Of a stretch of DNA of 64,000 nucleotides, positions 1 through 10,630 are shown piece by piece. Origin of the DNA: Aurelia coerulea (taxonomy: Eukaryota > Cnidaria > Scyphozoa > Semaeostomeae > Ulmaridae). The stretch spans positions 3,833,501-3,897,500 of the forward strand of contig CM076945.1 of assembly GCA_039566865.1 (NCBI GenBank), in the 5' to 3' direction. The notes beneath the pieces were generated by a model that saw nothing but the letters and a program-made list of their open reading frames with translations, made no database searches and was not told where the DNA came from. The stretch's first letter is position 1. Every line of letters begins with the position of its first letter. The position numbers and the translations under genes were made by a program.

Positions 1-95
1 TCACTTTCAGAAGTATTTTTTCATTTGTGTACATTCCATTAAAAAGTTTCCCATACATATTACAAGCTACACTAACAAAATTACCGCCATACAAT

Positions 96-470
96 ACTAC
101 ACGTTTTTTTTATAAGAAACTGGTTTTTTTAAGAAACTAGTGCTTCGATGACCAAACATTTAAGAAACTCTAGTACTACATTCAAGAACAATTAAGAAAC
201 TCTAAAAATTCATTTCTAGAATATCAAGTTTTAACTGCAAAAAAGGGTACCTTTTGCCTTAATGTGCATGGTTTATTCGTGGTGACAAGATCAATGCAAA
301 ATGAAAGCCCTTTGTCGATAAGGCTCAATTTCGAACCATAGCGCAATTTTAGACCTCAAAAACAAGAAACTAATTAAGAAACTTTTACTACTAAAACACC
401 GAAATTTTCATGCGAGATTAAGAAACTTTAGTACTAAGTGCTTATCCAAGTTTCTTATAAAGTTGAGTGG
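96..470. repeat. AAGAAACT-motif repeat block
   Basis: The octamer AAGAAACT recurs about eight times, with one inverted AGTTTCTTAT near the right edge. The same motif marks the ends of the clearer MITEs at 13757, 25295 and 28198, so this is probably a decayed relative. No coding potential is seen. Confidence 0.4.
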
Positions 471-480
471 CATATTCACT

Positions 481-612
481 CTAGGGCCCTGGGCCCTTGA
501 AGTCATGTCAATCGGATTAAAATGGCGCCTTCGCAGGATAGGTAGACAAAGAAGGTAAACAAGTCGATACATCATGAATGGAATGATATATTAGGATAGG
601 AATATCTCGATG
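481..612 (-). repeat. Inverted copy of the block found upstream of both duplicated first exons
   Basis: The reverse complement matches 16912-17035 and 19076-19199: GGGCCCT, a CATGTCAATCGG stretch, GGCGCC(A/T)T and an ATATATC segment occur in the same order with few differences. It is a dispersed repeat of about 125 bp. It could be part of a transposon or a mobile regulatory block. Confidence 0.55.
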
Positions 613-732
613 TTTCACCCGTAAAGCTTTTTCTAAATTCAGCATTTCCTATTGCCCGTGCTCCAATCAGATGTCATTGTCACGCGAAAATGTCGGCGAA
701 TAAAACAATTGGAGTGTTTTCACAAGTATCAA

Positions 733-1080
733 CATGGGTAGTTAGACACTGCTGGTGTGCTTCTATGGAGGAGCGCTGGATAATATGTATCTGCGGTGGA
801 AATTTTTTGTAGTACTGCGGAGGAGATATCGAAAGAACGAAAATATTAAACTATTAAAATGATTCTTCTCTCTCCTTCTCTCTTCGCTTCCGATATCTCC
901 TCCGCAGTACTATAAAAATTTCCCCCGCAGATACATAATATCTCCTCTGCAGTACTATAGAAAATTTCCCCCGCAGATACATAATATCTCCTCCGCAGTA
1001 CTATAGAAAATTTCCCCTGCAGATACATATTATCCAGCGCTCCTCCATAGAAGCTCACCAGCAGTGTCTAACTACCCATG
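733..1080. mobile_element. Fold-back MITE with 7-bp target duplication
   Basis: The element begins CATGGGTAGTTAGACACTG and ends with the inverse; arms of about 60 bp pair almost perfectly. The 7-bp direct repeat GTATCAA flanks it at 726-732 and 1081-1087. A right arm of the same family lies at 24170-24301. It has no transposase, so it is non-autonomous. The centre contains a small tandem repeat, annotated separately. Confidence 0.75.
895..1031. repeat. 46-bp tandem repeat, 3 units, inside a MITE
   Basis: Three near-identical units of 45-46 bp start ATCTCCTC(C/T)GCAGTACTAT and end GCAGATACATA. They lie in the right half of the fold-back MITE and repeat part of its arm, so they probably arose by local slippage within the element. 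Confidence 0.7.
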
Positions 1081-1153
1081 GTATCAATATGATGATTCGA
1101 TCATGAGTTATTCCCTAGATTCTGCAAAATTGAGCTACGAAATTCAACCATAC

Positions 1154-1344
1154 CAGAACCTGAAGGAGGTCCACCCCCAATGTAATCCATTGCCTTGTGA
1201 TCCCTGTCCATCAAAAATGTAAACATTTTACGACTAAAGATAACCATATTGTAGCAATCGATTCTCGTAAACTGCTTGCAGCTCGCTGATGTGCGTACAA
1301 AATCAATGATATCTTGAAGAGCATTTGTGTATGTCAAATTTTGC
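1154..1344 (-). CDS. Secreted CNTNAP/fibrinogen-like protein, exon 3 (partial gene)
   Basis: Third recognisable exon of the minus-strand gene. It starts after acceptor CCTTAG at 1345-1346 in phase 2 and encodes YTNALQDIIDFV, then SASCKQFTRIDC, then DRDHKAMDYIGGGPPSGSG. This follows the pattern of the second half of the fibrinogen-like region of contactin-associated-protein-like proteins: a Cys pair about seven residues apart, then an SRDG-like motif and YWGGxxPGSG. The SRDG Ser and Gly and the Trp of YWGG are replaced, so the copy is divergent. It probably ends at donor GTATGG (phase 1); otherwise the frame reads 17 more residues to a stop. The expected Cys-rich end was not found at 1-1150. 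Confidence 0.55.
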
Positions 1345-2526
1345 CTAAGGGGTAAAATCATAGCATTAGGGGGTCACTTCAGTATCTATTTTGGGTACAT
1401 CCTGAGAATAGGAGCTGCAAATATATCGATTTTCCCCCAACACATCGTCATTTGGACGTTATCGTTTTGAACTTTTACTTTTTGACGTTTACTTTTCACC
1501 GATTTTTTCACCGAATTTTTCCCTCATTTGGAGGGGAAAATTCTGGAGCCGTGTGAAAAGATATTTTGTTGGAGGGCATGTTCCCGTACAAATGAAAGTC
1601 ACGTACCCCTTCCCCCGGGTACACAGCAGTTGTTGCATAGCTTTCACGTATACAAAATGTAGAATACCTATAGAAAGGAAAGGAGATCTCACTGCCAGTA
1701 TTCCAACGCCAGTCGCCATAATACATGCTTAAAATATTGCATAATATTGCATGATATTATGCATAATACATTCATAATACATGCCAAACGTATTGAATTT
1801 TTCGATGGATTAATTGGAATTCAATAAACTTATTGCAATCGTTTTAGTTGCAAACCTCGTATGAAATGATATACCTCAATCAAAGCGACAGCAGCAACTA
1901 CAACAACAACAACAGCATGAATTCAATTCAATAAGGAGCGTAAGTTGAGGAGCTTGTGCAGTAATTAGACCTATGACTTTTCATCCCTTGTTTCCCTGCG
2001 TTCTTTGATTTGCTGATATCACTTGCTCAATAGGGACTCGTACCATTACTCTTATAAAGTGGGCCCCCTGCTTCAAAATGGCCTAAACTAGTGGGAGTTC
2101 TCGTACACAAAAAAATCGCTTCCTTCAAAGTCTGGTTTAAGAGCTTCAACATTGAAAAAGCAAACTTTTAGAACGAAGAATTATGTTTTCCGGACCTACA
2201 CATTGCAAAATACATACCTTTCAAGCAGTAATCTTCCTCTGTAGAAATAAAATAGATCCATCTCAGCTACGAGAACTCTAGGCCGTATCAACCATTTTTT
2301 GTATACAACAACAACAACTGTCTAAATAGCGCCCCCTCATTGGTTGAACACTAAAATCTAGCAATTTGATTGGTCAATACGGATCCACGCCATATTGGCC
2401 TAAGGCGGTCCACTCTATGTGAGTAATGGTATGAGTCCCTATTACCAAGTGATATCAGCAAATCAAAGAACGCAGGGAAATAAGGGACGAAAAGTCTTAG
2501 TCTATGCAGTAATGCCAATGAATTAC
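1345..2526 (-). other. Intron 2 of the secreted CNTNAP-like gene
   Basis: Non-coding interval between exons 2 and 3. It holds the MITE at 1966-2504, a small AT-rich palindrome near 1735-1790 built from TATTGCATAATAT units, and a CAACAACAACAACA run near 1895. No further exon was recognised. Confidence 0.5.
1966..2504. mobile_element. MITE with TAGAC ends and perfect 9-bp target duplication
   Basis: Terminal inverted repeats of about 80 bp start TAGACCTATGACTTTTC and end with the inverse, with few mismatches. The 9-bp TGCAGTAAT is duplicated at 1957-1965 and 2505-2513. The interior has no coding capacity. The TAGAC termini and 9-bp duplication resemble the otherwise unrelated short MITEs at 14388, 22279 and 50614. 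Confidence 0.8.
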
Positions 2527-2719
2527 CTGTAGCTTCCTGCAGGATTATAACCAGCGACATTTACAGGGGCTTCTGTGTCATGGCGCAGAGACGCTGTGAC
2601 CACATCGCCTTTTTGTTCGCATTCTACTGCAACGGCACTGTCCATGCCACTGTGCTGTACTTTGTAAATTCCTCGAACGTAATTGTTATTCTTCAAAGCT
2701 TCACTGCATGTTCGTGGAA
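2527..2719 (-). CDS. Secreted CNTNAP/fibrinogen-like protein, exon 2
   Basis: Exon between acceptor TTCACCAG and donor CAG|GTAATT; it enters in phase 1 and leaves in phase 2, joining exon 3 in frame. It encodes PRTCSEALKNN, then GIYKVQHSG, VAVECEQKG, and HDTEAPVNVAGY...GSYR. The order CxxxL, GxYxV, VxCE and HDxE...GxxxxGSY is the pattern of the N-terminal half of fibrinogen-like regions in CNTNAP-like and coral skeletal-matrix-type proteins (family knowledge). Signal peptide and cysteines point to an extracellular protein. The partner or ligand is unknown. Confidence 0.6.
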
Positions 2720-2954
2720 CTGGTGAAGGAAAAGGTTAAACTTTGCAAGATGAAATAATAAGGAAGATACTCGGAGCTTTTACGTTGGATGACAATGGAA
2801 GGCCTGACACATCGAGCGTGAAGTCCCGTGAGCTCACATCAAAGTGGGGGGTCTTAGGACGTTAACAAAAACCTTCAAACCACCAAGATATATCAGAAAT
2901 ACCGAAAACCCACCTCTAAACTCCACTAAACCGTCGTAACATCTTCTACGCTTC

Positions 2955-3110
2955 ACAAATAATACCAGTAAATGTGAAGGTGAAGTTGCGCGTTTACGGC
3001 CAAGCACTGGGATCACAAAAGCAGCTAAGCGCTAATCGAGTCCGCGACCCGTTGTCATGACGCTAAGGTGGTGGGGCCCTCGGCTCTATATCGCAAACCA
3101 CCTGCCTTGT
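2955..3110 (-). mobile_element. SINE fragment, same family as 45950-46140
   Basis: On the minus strand the block reads GAGCGTCATGACAA, GGGTCGCG, ACTCGATTAGCGCTTAGCTG, then TGTGATCCCAG, matching the body of the tRNA-headed SINE in MTR intron 15. The tRNA-like head is degraded, so this copy is probably 5'-truncated. It lies in intron 1 of the secreted gene. Confidence 0.6.
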
Positions 3111-3398
3111 TATCATTTCGTAACTTCAAAAATCCCGCTGGTAAAAGTAAAGATCTTTGGAATTCTCCCCAAAAATCATATAGAATTGAGGTGTAGAAAT
3201 AAAACTGTAATTGAATTAATATTGGATTATAACAGTCCATACTCGAACGTTGATCAGTTTGTACGACCGTTTTCATACCAAAAAGGAAGGCTACCATGGA
3301 AATATTAACATATTTCTATGACAATAATTCGTGATTGTAAAAGGTTCCTGCAGTAATTAGCTGAATTATGCTGTATTAAGTTAAGATTTTTACCCCAC

Positions 3399-3660
3399 CT
3401 TTATGCTTCTTCCACACCACAGCAACATTCGCCAGACTGCCAAATTCATCTTCACTTTCGAATACTTCATATTTTGCTTCATTTTCAAATTTGACAACAT
3501 AGTTGCAGGATTCTTTGCGATCACAAGTGAAAAATTCTTCATGGAGGGGAGTAGTTTCTGTATCTGAACCCTGTATGTCTTTGATTATCTGGTAAAATGT
3601 TCCAGAATTGATTAGCTTGGTCATATGAAGCAAAGTTAAGCAATGAAGTATGAACTGCAT
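3399..3660 (-). CDS. Secreted CNTNAP-like protein, exon 1 (signal peptide + two-Cys module)
   Basis: First exon. The ATG at 3660 opens MQFILHCLTLLHMTKLINSG, a plausible signal peptide; the frame stays open further upstream but has no earlier ATG. Next comes a module with FFTCDRKESC, a variable stretch, and VAVVWKKHK. The pattern [V/F]F-x-C-x6-C ... VWxK also forms exon 1 of the genes at 10387, 17522 and 19687, so the four are paralogous modules. The exon ends in phase 1 at AAAG|GTGGGG, a weak donor chosen because it is the only nearby site that keeps frame with exon 2. I know no named domain that fits; it may be cnidarian-specific. Confidence 0.6.
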
Positions 3661-3719
3661 GTCGCTCCTTGCGTTTTCAGCCACTCAGATTTATCCGACC
3701 ACTGCGAAGAGAAGATGAA

Positions 3720-4160
3720 AAGCTTCGGTTTGCTGTGTGCTTTAACTTTGATACAAGTTTCTAACTACACGGCGTAAAAGCTTTCCGGCTATTCTTAGGA
3801 AGAATGTTTTGTTATTGTGATAAGCCTTTGACGGGGGTTCTCCTTCCTGGCCATCCTGACAGATATGCTGTGATACCAGTCTAGTTTCCTGTCGTAATTT
3901 TCGACTTAGGGGACTGGACTCGAGGGAACAGGCTGCTTGCTCCTCCTTTGCAATTCAATCCTTTTCCTGACAAAGAAACGAATTTTTCTCCTCTGTAACT
4001 TCTGCGACTTAGGAACCAGCCTGCTGTGAGACTACTGTACTACAGGATGTTATATAAAAATACAGCGAAACTCTAACGGAAATTTGTGCATCTTTTTACT
4101 TAATCTTCATATGTTTTTGTATCATATTACTCAGAAGGTACTTGCGTAATACATACACGC
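3720..4160. other. Intergenic, upstream of the minus-strand secreted gene
   Basis: No ORF, RNA or repeat recognised. It should contain the promoter of the minus-strand gene, but no convincing TATA box was seen. Confidence 0.4.
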
Positions 4161-4749
4161 TACAGGGTGTCTCAAAAAATTTGTGCCTCGTTTGTCTGAA
4201 GATTGCGACAAAACGGCAGAAGATTCTCGCCAAATTTTTGCATGATGGTGTTCTTCAGATGTTCAATTAAAGTTTGCTACCATCCTCATAAAAATCGGTT
4301 AGAAAATGATGGAGCTATGAATGACCTTCAAGAGACCAAATTTGCCGGATGACTGAAACCAGCGGTCGGCCATTTTGCATTGATAAACAGCTTCATGGAT
4401 TGAAAATGGAACAGCAACCCCCAATGTCACAGCTCTTATGAAGATTCCAATAATCCTCGGAGAGTTCCACTATTCCTGTCCTCACAGAAATTATTTCTTA
4501 CCTCACGTAAAGATACTTATCACTGCAAAATAGTAAGACAAAATGGCCGACCGCTGGTTTCACTCATCAAGCACATTTGGTCTTTTGAAGGTCATAGCTC
4601 CATCATTTTTCAACAGATTTTTACGGGGATGGTAGCAAACTTTAATTGAATATCTAAGGAGCAATATCATGCAAAAAATTGGCGAGAATCTTTTTGCGTT
4701 TTGTCACAATCTTCTGGCAAACGGGCACCATTTTTTGGGACACTCTGTA
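4161..4749. mobile_element. Mariner-type palindromic MITE (CAGGGTGTCTC ends)
   Basis: The ends read TA-CAGGGTGTCTCAAAAAA and, inverted, TTTTTTGGGACACTCTG-TA. Arms of more than 200 bp match inversely, including the AAAATGGCCGACCGC core. TA at both borders agrees with Tc1/mariner-type target duplication. It is the first of several elements here with [C]xGGGTGTCxC termini. Confidence 0.75.
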
Positions 4750-6191
4750 GGCATATAAACACTATACATAAACACTAGGCTTGCCACTGCGCCTGCGGCT
4801 CAGTACTGGCCCGCCGTTAGTTATCGTTCGGGCAATTTAATTCTTTCAAGTAGTGTTGCCCTTTATGAAGCTGGTTTTTTTCAAGGGGCCCTCCGTTAAG
4901 ATCTTGTTTCAAAATGTTTACTAATTTAGCATAGCATTTGCAATATGAAATAGTTTTACTTTGTATACTTCTACCACGGCCCATCGCAAAGCAGTTTTCG
5001 ATGGATAGGGCTACCATGAATACATGATTATACATATAAAGGAATGATCAATTGATTGATTGAATGAATTATTGAATGAATGAATAGATGAGATGAATTA
5101 TTGATTTGATGTGATTTTTAATAGAGGATAATATATTCAGTTATGAAAAAATAACTAATTTACAATGTGCCCTGTCTAAAAACCTAAGCCATTTGACATA
5201 CCATTCAACAAAATTGATATATAATATCATGGTTAGGAAAAAATTGATGTTGAAATAAAACTTTCACACCCATTGATTTTCAAAGAATGTTTCAGCAAAT
5301 TCTTGAAAATAGCCAGTGAAGGGGCATCTTTTTATTTATGTACCTAGTTTATCATTGTGTGGTTTATTCTACACAGTCACACCTCGACATGAGGAACTAC
5401 GCTGCCTAAAACATGTTGCAAAGCGTAAGGGGTGTATCATTCTTCCGAAAATGCATGCGAGATTTTTTTGAACAATAGGATTTCAATGATTTTTGTGGAT
5501 CTTTCTTGAAAACAAAAGGATTTTGCAAAAGGTGTACGAGATTTTTAGAGATTAATACATTCCTCAGCAGGGAGAGTTCTTGGATAAATTTTTGCTGATG
5601 CAGCTTACTCCGTGTCTGTAAAGCACATATGTCACATTAGCAATTGGTTAATACAACAAACAAGTTTGGTGTGGAATTCCATTGTTTCGTGACTTTTTAT
5701 TTCTATTTCACGAATTTTTATTGCAATGAAAATTAAGCCTCAATCCTGTGTTTCGTAATAAACAATAGAGAGAATTGTATTGCATGAACCAATCAGCTTC
5801 ATGACATATGTTAAAGATTCATTGTATTGAAAAAAGGCTAAGACTTCTTTCATACTTGTTGTGAAACGCATATTTGCATCAGCCCATGCAGAGACGCATA
5901 CCATGCAGACATGCATAGTACACGGCGAGCTTTTGCCTATCTTTGTTGATGTAGCTTACTCCGCAAATTCGTTTCTTTAAAAGTCAATTAGTTGAAATAA
6001 AGGCAAAGACTACTTTCACACTTGTTGTGAAACGCATATATGCATCGGCCCATGCAGAGACGAATGCCATGCAAAAACGCATGCCATGCAGACATGCATA
6101 ACACATGGCCACATTTTGAAACGGTTAAATGTAACAGCCGCAAATTATCAGCCATCGTTCACACAATAACGGCACAATTTGATTGGTCATA
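4750..6191. other. Intergenic DNA with simple and low-copy repeats
   Basis: There is an open stretch on the minus strand at 4817-5035 with no recognisable domain, then a degenerate GAATGAAT/GATTGATT microsatellite at 5048-5110. The rest is AT-rich unique sequence apart from the duplication at 5825-6110. Confidence 0.4.
5825..6110. repeat. Two-copy direct repeat with CATGCAGA motifs
   Basis: A block of about 105 bp containing CTTGTTGTGAAACGCATAT and CCATGCAGAGACG occurs twice, about 165 bp apart. The second copy has an extra internal CATGCAxxxACGCATGC unit. Function unknown. Confidence 0.6.
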
Positions 6192-6728
6192 CAATAAAAT
6201 GTAGCATAGGGGTCAAAATCTTTCAAATCTTTGAAAAGTTGGGTGTAGAATTCTATTCCATTTTTCTTTGAATTGAATGGCTTGAAAGGAACTTATAGTA
6301 CTTTGCTGTAAATCTGCCGTGGAAATTTTTTGATATCTTGATTTTTCTTAAAATGGCTGCAATTTAATGATTTTTGAAAAAATTGATGGAAAATTTTGAA
6401 AATATTTAAATCATCGTAAATTCTAAACCAAACGAGGAAAAATCATATAACTTCCAAGGAAACCATAGTTTATGAAGGCCTACAATATGGTCAAAAGCAG
6501 AAATCAGTATCTTTTCTGGTTTTGTATTTAGAGATTTGATGACGTCATAGCCTCAAATTTAATAAATGCTGCCATTTTGAAACCAATCAAGATATCAATA
6601 AATTGCTACCGCAGATTTACAATAAAAAACGCTAAGTTCCTTCCAAGCCATTTGATTCGAATGAAACCGTAATAGAATTTTACACCGACCTTTTTAAAGA
6701 TTTGAGCCCTATGTTATAAAATGTTTTG
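6192..6728. mobile_element. Fold-back MITE family, copy 1
   Basis: The ends are inverse copies around CATAGGG(C/G)TCAAA and GGTGTA(A/G)AATTCTA. Copies at 36634-37163 and 48408-48872 share the ends and the interior phrases ATAGTTTATGAAGG and CTACAATATGG. Two copies are in MTR introns; this one is intergenic. Confidence 0.7.
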
Positions 6729-7504
6729 TTTTTGTCAAAAATTGGGACATCCGGTAGTTGTTTTCAAATTAGCAAAAACGCTCACATCTAGCCACATATG
6801 ATGATTAAACGACTTTGAGCAACACCCCGTAATGTATTTTATAATGAATTTACCTTACAAGTGTAAGCAGCTGCAATTTAAATCTACACTGATCTATTTC
6901 AAGCACCGGTCTGAAATTAACAAAACAAGTATTAAAATTTCACCACAGGTTGATATTTACAGAAAAGAATCAGCATCGGCAGTTTATGAAATTCATGCGA
7001 ATAGAAAACGATTTTTTTTTTCGTTGTTTGATATAATATTTGCTTCAATTTTCTGGTTGCTGTATTTCGGTTAGATTGAAGTATTCATCACAGATTACCG
7101 AATTGTGGAAAGTGGCCACAAAATCAACATTTCAGAAGGTGTTGATCTAAATCATTTTACAAGCAGAGCAGAGAAAGCTATCAGATACTTATCAAGAATG
7201 CGATTCCTTTCGCTGCAGATAGCCTATTTTGACATTGATGAAAAGAGGTAACCAGTTTGAAAGATGAAGTGAAGTTGCACTAATGTTTTAATCTAAACGA
7301 TGATTTGCACTTCATTTCACTTGAGGCTGATTTTGCTTCCAATTTCAACGCATCGTTTACACAGATGAGAGCAAATTGCATGACTTCGAATTAAAAGAAG
7401 TACAGGAGGCAGTTTAAAATTGTTTGAGGCGCAGAACGAGAATATCATGTAAGTCACATCTGCCATATTGATGTTAAGTTGGCGTCCTAATTGTCGACCT
7501 TGAC

Positions 7505-7542
<38 letters not shown>

Positions 7543-8094
7543 GTTGATTGGTTGATTGATTGATTGGTTGATTGGTTGATCGACTGATTGATAGATGTTA
7601 AGTCTGAGTGGCGAATACCATTGATACACAGTTCTAACTGACTGAGCTTGCTGACGGATTGTTGCATGTTGAAGCGAAGTTTGACGCTACTTAAACATGA
7701 AACATAGTTAAAACATAAAGCAGTTGTTGAGTAGTTCCTTGCCTAAGCTGCAAAGCCCACCTACTATATAGGCCAATATAGTGCATCATGAAATAGTGGA
7801 AAAGAAATACTGATAATGCCTTGAGCCCTAGATTAACAACTTAAACTCTTTGCTGTTGTGTTCTTCCAAAGACTTCACGGTAGAACCAAGCGACTTAAAT
7901 CATTTACGCTGTTTTGCATTCATTATTATTTTTAAAGATATAAAAATCTTTCGATACTCTAGATATGTTAGATGCTGTAAAATTCAAAATTCTCAGCAGA
8001 ACTACCCGTGAACGAAACGTCATCCATCCGCTTTGTATGTAGTAGACAATAGACTCAAGTGCCTTTAACTACTACGACTTATTACACATGACAC
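6729..8094. other. Intergenic DNA, no gene recognised
   Basis: AT-rich sequence. The open stretch at 6832-7071 has low-complexity composition and no recognisable domain. A GATT microsatellite lies at 7500-7592. Confidence 0.4.
7500..7592. repeat. (GATT)n microsatellite
   Basis: Tandem GATT/GGTT tetramers for about 80 bp. They create an Asn-Gln-Ser-rich open frame on the minus strand that is not a gene. Confidence 0.9.
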
Positions 8095-8800
8095 GTGATA
8101 CAAAATGATCAAAAAATCAAGTGTGAATCAGTCGATCATTAGAGAGAAATGCTGAATCATTAGAGTCAATCACTGTTAATCAATCTGTTAAGTTACGTAG
8201 CCATTCTGCACAAGCTGCTCCATCCAAGCTGATGAAGTGATTGATGATCACACATGACCAGAAAATCAAGCGTAAATCATTGAATCCTCATGGAGAATTG
8301 CTGGATCATTACAGTCAATCACTGTTAATCAATTGAGCAACAGAGCCTTTTCTCGTAACCTGCTCCATCATTCTGATGAAGTAGCAAGTGATCATTAAAT
8401 GATCGGAGAATCAAGTCGAAATCAATGAATAATTAGAGAGAAATGCTGGATCATTACAGTCAATCACTGTTAATCAATTAAGCAACAGAGCCTTTTCTCG
8501 TAATCTGCTCCATCCCTTCTGATGAAGTAACAAGTGATCATTAAATGATTGGAGAATCAAGTCTAAATCAATGAATAATTAGAGAGAAATGCTGGATCAT
8601 TAGACTCAATCACTCTTGATCTAACCGTTGTAGCCATTCCTAACCAACTGCTCCATCGTAGCTGATGATGTGATGAGTGATGCCATATGATTAGAGTATC
8701 ATGTTTAAATCAATGAATCATTGGAGAAAAATGCTAGATCATCGAGTCAATTACTGTTAATCGAACTGCTAAGCAATGTAGCAATTCCCCAAAAACTGCT
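8095..8800. repeat. ~146-bp tandem repeat, about 5 units, in front of the GPCR
   Basis: CAATCACTGTTAATCAA or close variants recur at 8166, 8316, 8461, 8607 and 8748, giving spacings of 150, 145, 146 and 141 bp. Each unit also carries AGAGAAATGCTGGATCATTA and CTGCTCCATC...TGATGAAGT. The last unit runs to within about 30 bp of the GPCR ATG, so it probably overlaps its 5' UTR or promoter. Confidence 0.85.
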
Positions 8801-8828
8801 TCATCCTAGCGGAGAGCAACACTTCGAC

Positions 8829-9731
8829 ATGGTGGAGATCATTCTTCCAGCAGTCATGATAACTATTTTGTGTGTGTCGATAATCCTAAACAGTATCGGG
8901 ATCTACCTTCTTCGTAAAATCAAAAACAGCAGAACCTACCAAAATGTCATTCTCATGAACTTAAGCGCTGCACAGATACTCATGTCTTCATTGGCTGTAC
9001 CTTACTGGGTATTAGCAATTAACGGGCATGACATGCATTCGGGAATCATGTTAACACTGCTGGAGATCATAACCTCGTTTTATTTCCCACTGTATACGAT
9101 CATGACATTTTTAACAATAGATCGATTCTTGGCATGCAAACTGAGTCTCCGATATAAAATTGTCTTAACAGAAAGACGGAGTTTGGTGGCGTTGGCAATT
9201 TCATGGCTATTAGGATTGATAAATATGCTTGTTTTACTATTTGCAGATGATTCAAAGCAATTAATAAAAATGCAAACACGATTTATGCTTCCGATTCTGG
9301 ATGGAATGTTCATATGCGCAGCTTTAATCACATATACCTTTATTCTCAGTAAAATTCTTGGGAGAGTACATGCCACAGAAAGAAACGCGCCTGTCACAGG
9401 TAGGATGGAACGTTTTAGGCTGAAATTCTTTCAAGTTGCTGCAATTATCATCTTCACGTTCATTGTTCTTGTTGTTGGACCACATATAGCTGCGACCATC
9501 TATTCACACACAAGAGGAGACATGCCAAAGTCAGTCGAACTGGCAACTCAAACTGTTCTGTCTGTGTATTTTATCATTTTGCCTTTACTGTACATTTTCA
9601 TGCAGAAAGAAGCCCGATTGTTATTCCTGCAGTCTTTGAGGTTAAGATTAAAATGCATTTTGTGCCATGAAGAGGAAAATGAGAACGAAGAGAAACCGGA
9701 GTTGAATGCAATATCTGATACATGGTTGTAA
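8829..9731 (+). CDS. Rhodopsin-class (class A) GPCR, intronless
   Basis: 300 residues with seven hydrophobic segments. The ATG at 8829 is the first in frame; the frame is open upstream, but those codons fall in the tandem repeat and contain no ATG. TM1 has LNSIGIYLL (Asn1.50), TM2 NVILMNLSAAQIL, TM3 ends in IDRFLA (a DRY-type motif), TM4 has the conserved Trp (AISWLLG), TM5 ends in TYTFILSKI, TM6 has FTFIVLVVGPH, and TM7 has ILPLLYIF in the NPxxY position. The intracellular tail is acidic (EEENENEEKPE). Asp2.50 appears to be Gln, and Asn and Pro of NPxxY are altered. Uninterrupted class A receptors of uncertain ligand are common in cnidarians (established). The protein should sit in the plasma membrane and couple to a G protein; the ligand cannot be told. 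Confidence 0.85.
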   Translation: MVEIILPAVMITILCVSIILNSIGIYLLRKIKNSRTYQNVILMNLSAAQILMSSLAVPYWVLAINGHDMHSGIMLTLLEIITSFYFPLYTIMTFLTIDRFLACKLSLRYKIVLTERRSLVALAISWLLGLINMLVLLFADDSKQLIKMQTRFMLPILDGMFICAALITYTFILSKILGRVHATERNAPVTGRMERFRLKFFQVAAIIIFTFIVLVVGPHIAATIYSHTRGDMPKSVELATQTVLSVYFIILPLLYIFMQKEARLLFLQSLRLRLKCILCHEEENENEEKPELNAISDTWL

Positions 9732-10386
9732 TGCAAAGATAAATAGACTGATTACACAAGTCTCGGTTTTTCGCATTGAATTGAATGATGGCTGTCTTTA
9801 CACTTAAGGTAACTCTGCTTTCCGCTGTAGTGCTCAGCGAGATGCAGTTTCGGGAATCTCCTCTCATCAGAAAACAGTTAATTTCTCCCATATTACTCGG
9901 CCTATCGAAAAGCGGTAAAAAGGATGTTGTTCTGTATAGTCTGGGCAATCGAAAAATGCATAAATCGCAATGTTTCCGTCAACGCTGGCATCGCAAATCC
10001 TAGTTCAAAATCTTTTTGGCGATTTTGTTAACCCAACGCGTGGCGAATGAAGAACAACCAAAGAAAACAATAAGATGTTTAGGTTTCTTTTTCATGTATA
10101 GGTATTCTTCTAAGGAGTAACTATTTATGTTAAGTATTCATCTGCATATAAAGGGACCTGCAAAGCACAGATAAACTTATTTGTAATTGTTTAGAAGCTC
10201 TCAAATTCTAACCAATCAGCTTCTCGAGGGGCAAACTGTTTATTTTCTATTGTCTAAAGTCAATAAAGTGGTGCAAGAAGACTTGAGACCGCCACGGATT
10301 CACAGATAAACCTGCAGTTTCAGAAGAACGTTCACTGCCACGCCTGTAAACTATTTCAAGTCTAGATTAACTTTTGATCCGCCAAC
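9732..10386. other. Intergenic between GPCR and secreted gene A
   Basis: Contains the GPCR 3' flank and the presumed promoter of gene A. The open stretch at 9786-10001 has no recognisable domain. A CCAATCAGC at about 10213 could be a CCAAT element. Confidence 0.4.
10146..10153 (+). promoter_or_regulatory. Possible TATA box of secreted gene A
   Basis: ATATAAAG in a CATATAAAGGGACC context, about 240 bp upstream of the ATG at 10387. Such a site predicts a start near 10176 and a 5' UTR of about 210 bases. This is motif-only evidence. Confidence 0.3.
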
Positions 10387-10630
10387 ATGATTTTCACATT
10401 GTCGTTACTTGCATATTTGCTTCGAGCGGCTTTGTGTGGCTTTTTTGAGGTCACTAATCAAGCTGGAAGTAAAGGTTTAGTACTTTCGAAAGAGGTATTT
10501 CAATGTAACATGGACAAGTCTTGCAAAATAGTTGCAAAGCAGAAGGATGGAACTGGCTTCACATTTTTTAAGAGTGAAATTGGTTTTGGAAATGGAAATA
10601 ACTTTGATGTCGTTTGGAAGAAAATGCCAG
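10387..10630 (+). CDS. Secreted gene A, exon 1: signal peptide + two-Cys module
   Basis: The ATG at 10387 opens MIFTLSLLAYLLRAALCG, a good signal peptide. The module follows: EVFQCNMDKSC, variable residues, FDVVWKKMPG. It ends in phase 1 at CCAG|GTAAGG. The exon parallels exon 1 of the genes at 3660 (minus), 17522 and 19687. Spliced to 11327 it gives a 199-residue secreted protein with a beta-trefoil-like C-terminal domain. Membrane segments are absent apart from the signal. Confidence 0.7.

Noticed and set aside
7317..7667. Asn-Gln-Ser repeat protein on the minus strand
   Set aside because: GATT microsatellite read in antisense; flanks show no domain.
8390..8540. CTGATGAAG motifs that could begin hammerheads
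   Set aside because: They are part of the 146-bp tandem repeat and have no GAAA box or stems at the right distance.
8721..8828. N-terminal extension of the GPCR frame by 36 codons
   Set aside because: It begins with TTG, contains no in-frame ATG, and mostly consists of the last unit of the tandem repeat.
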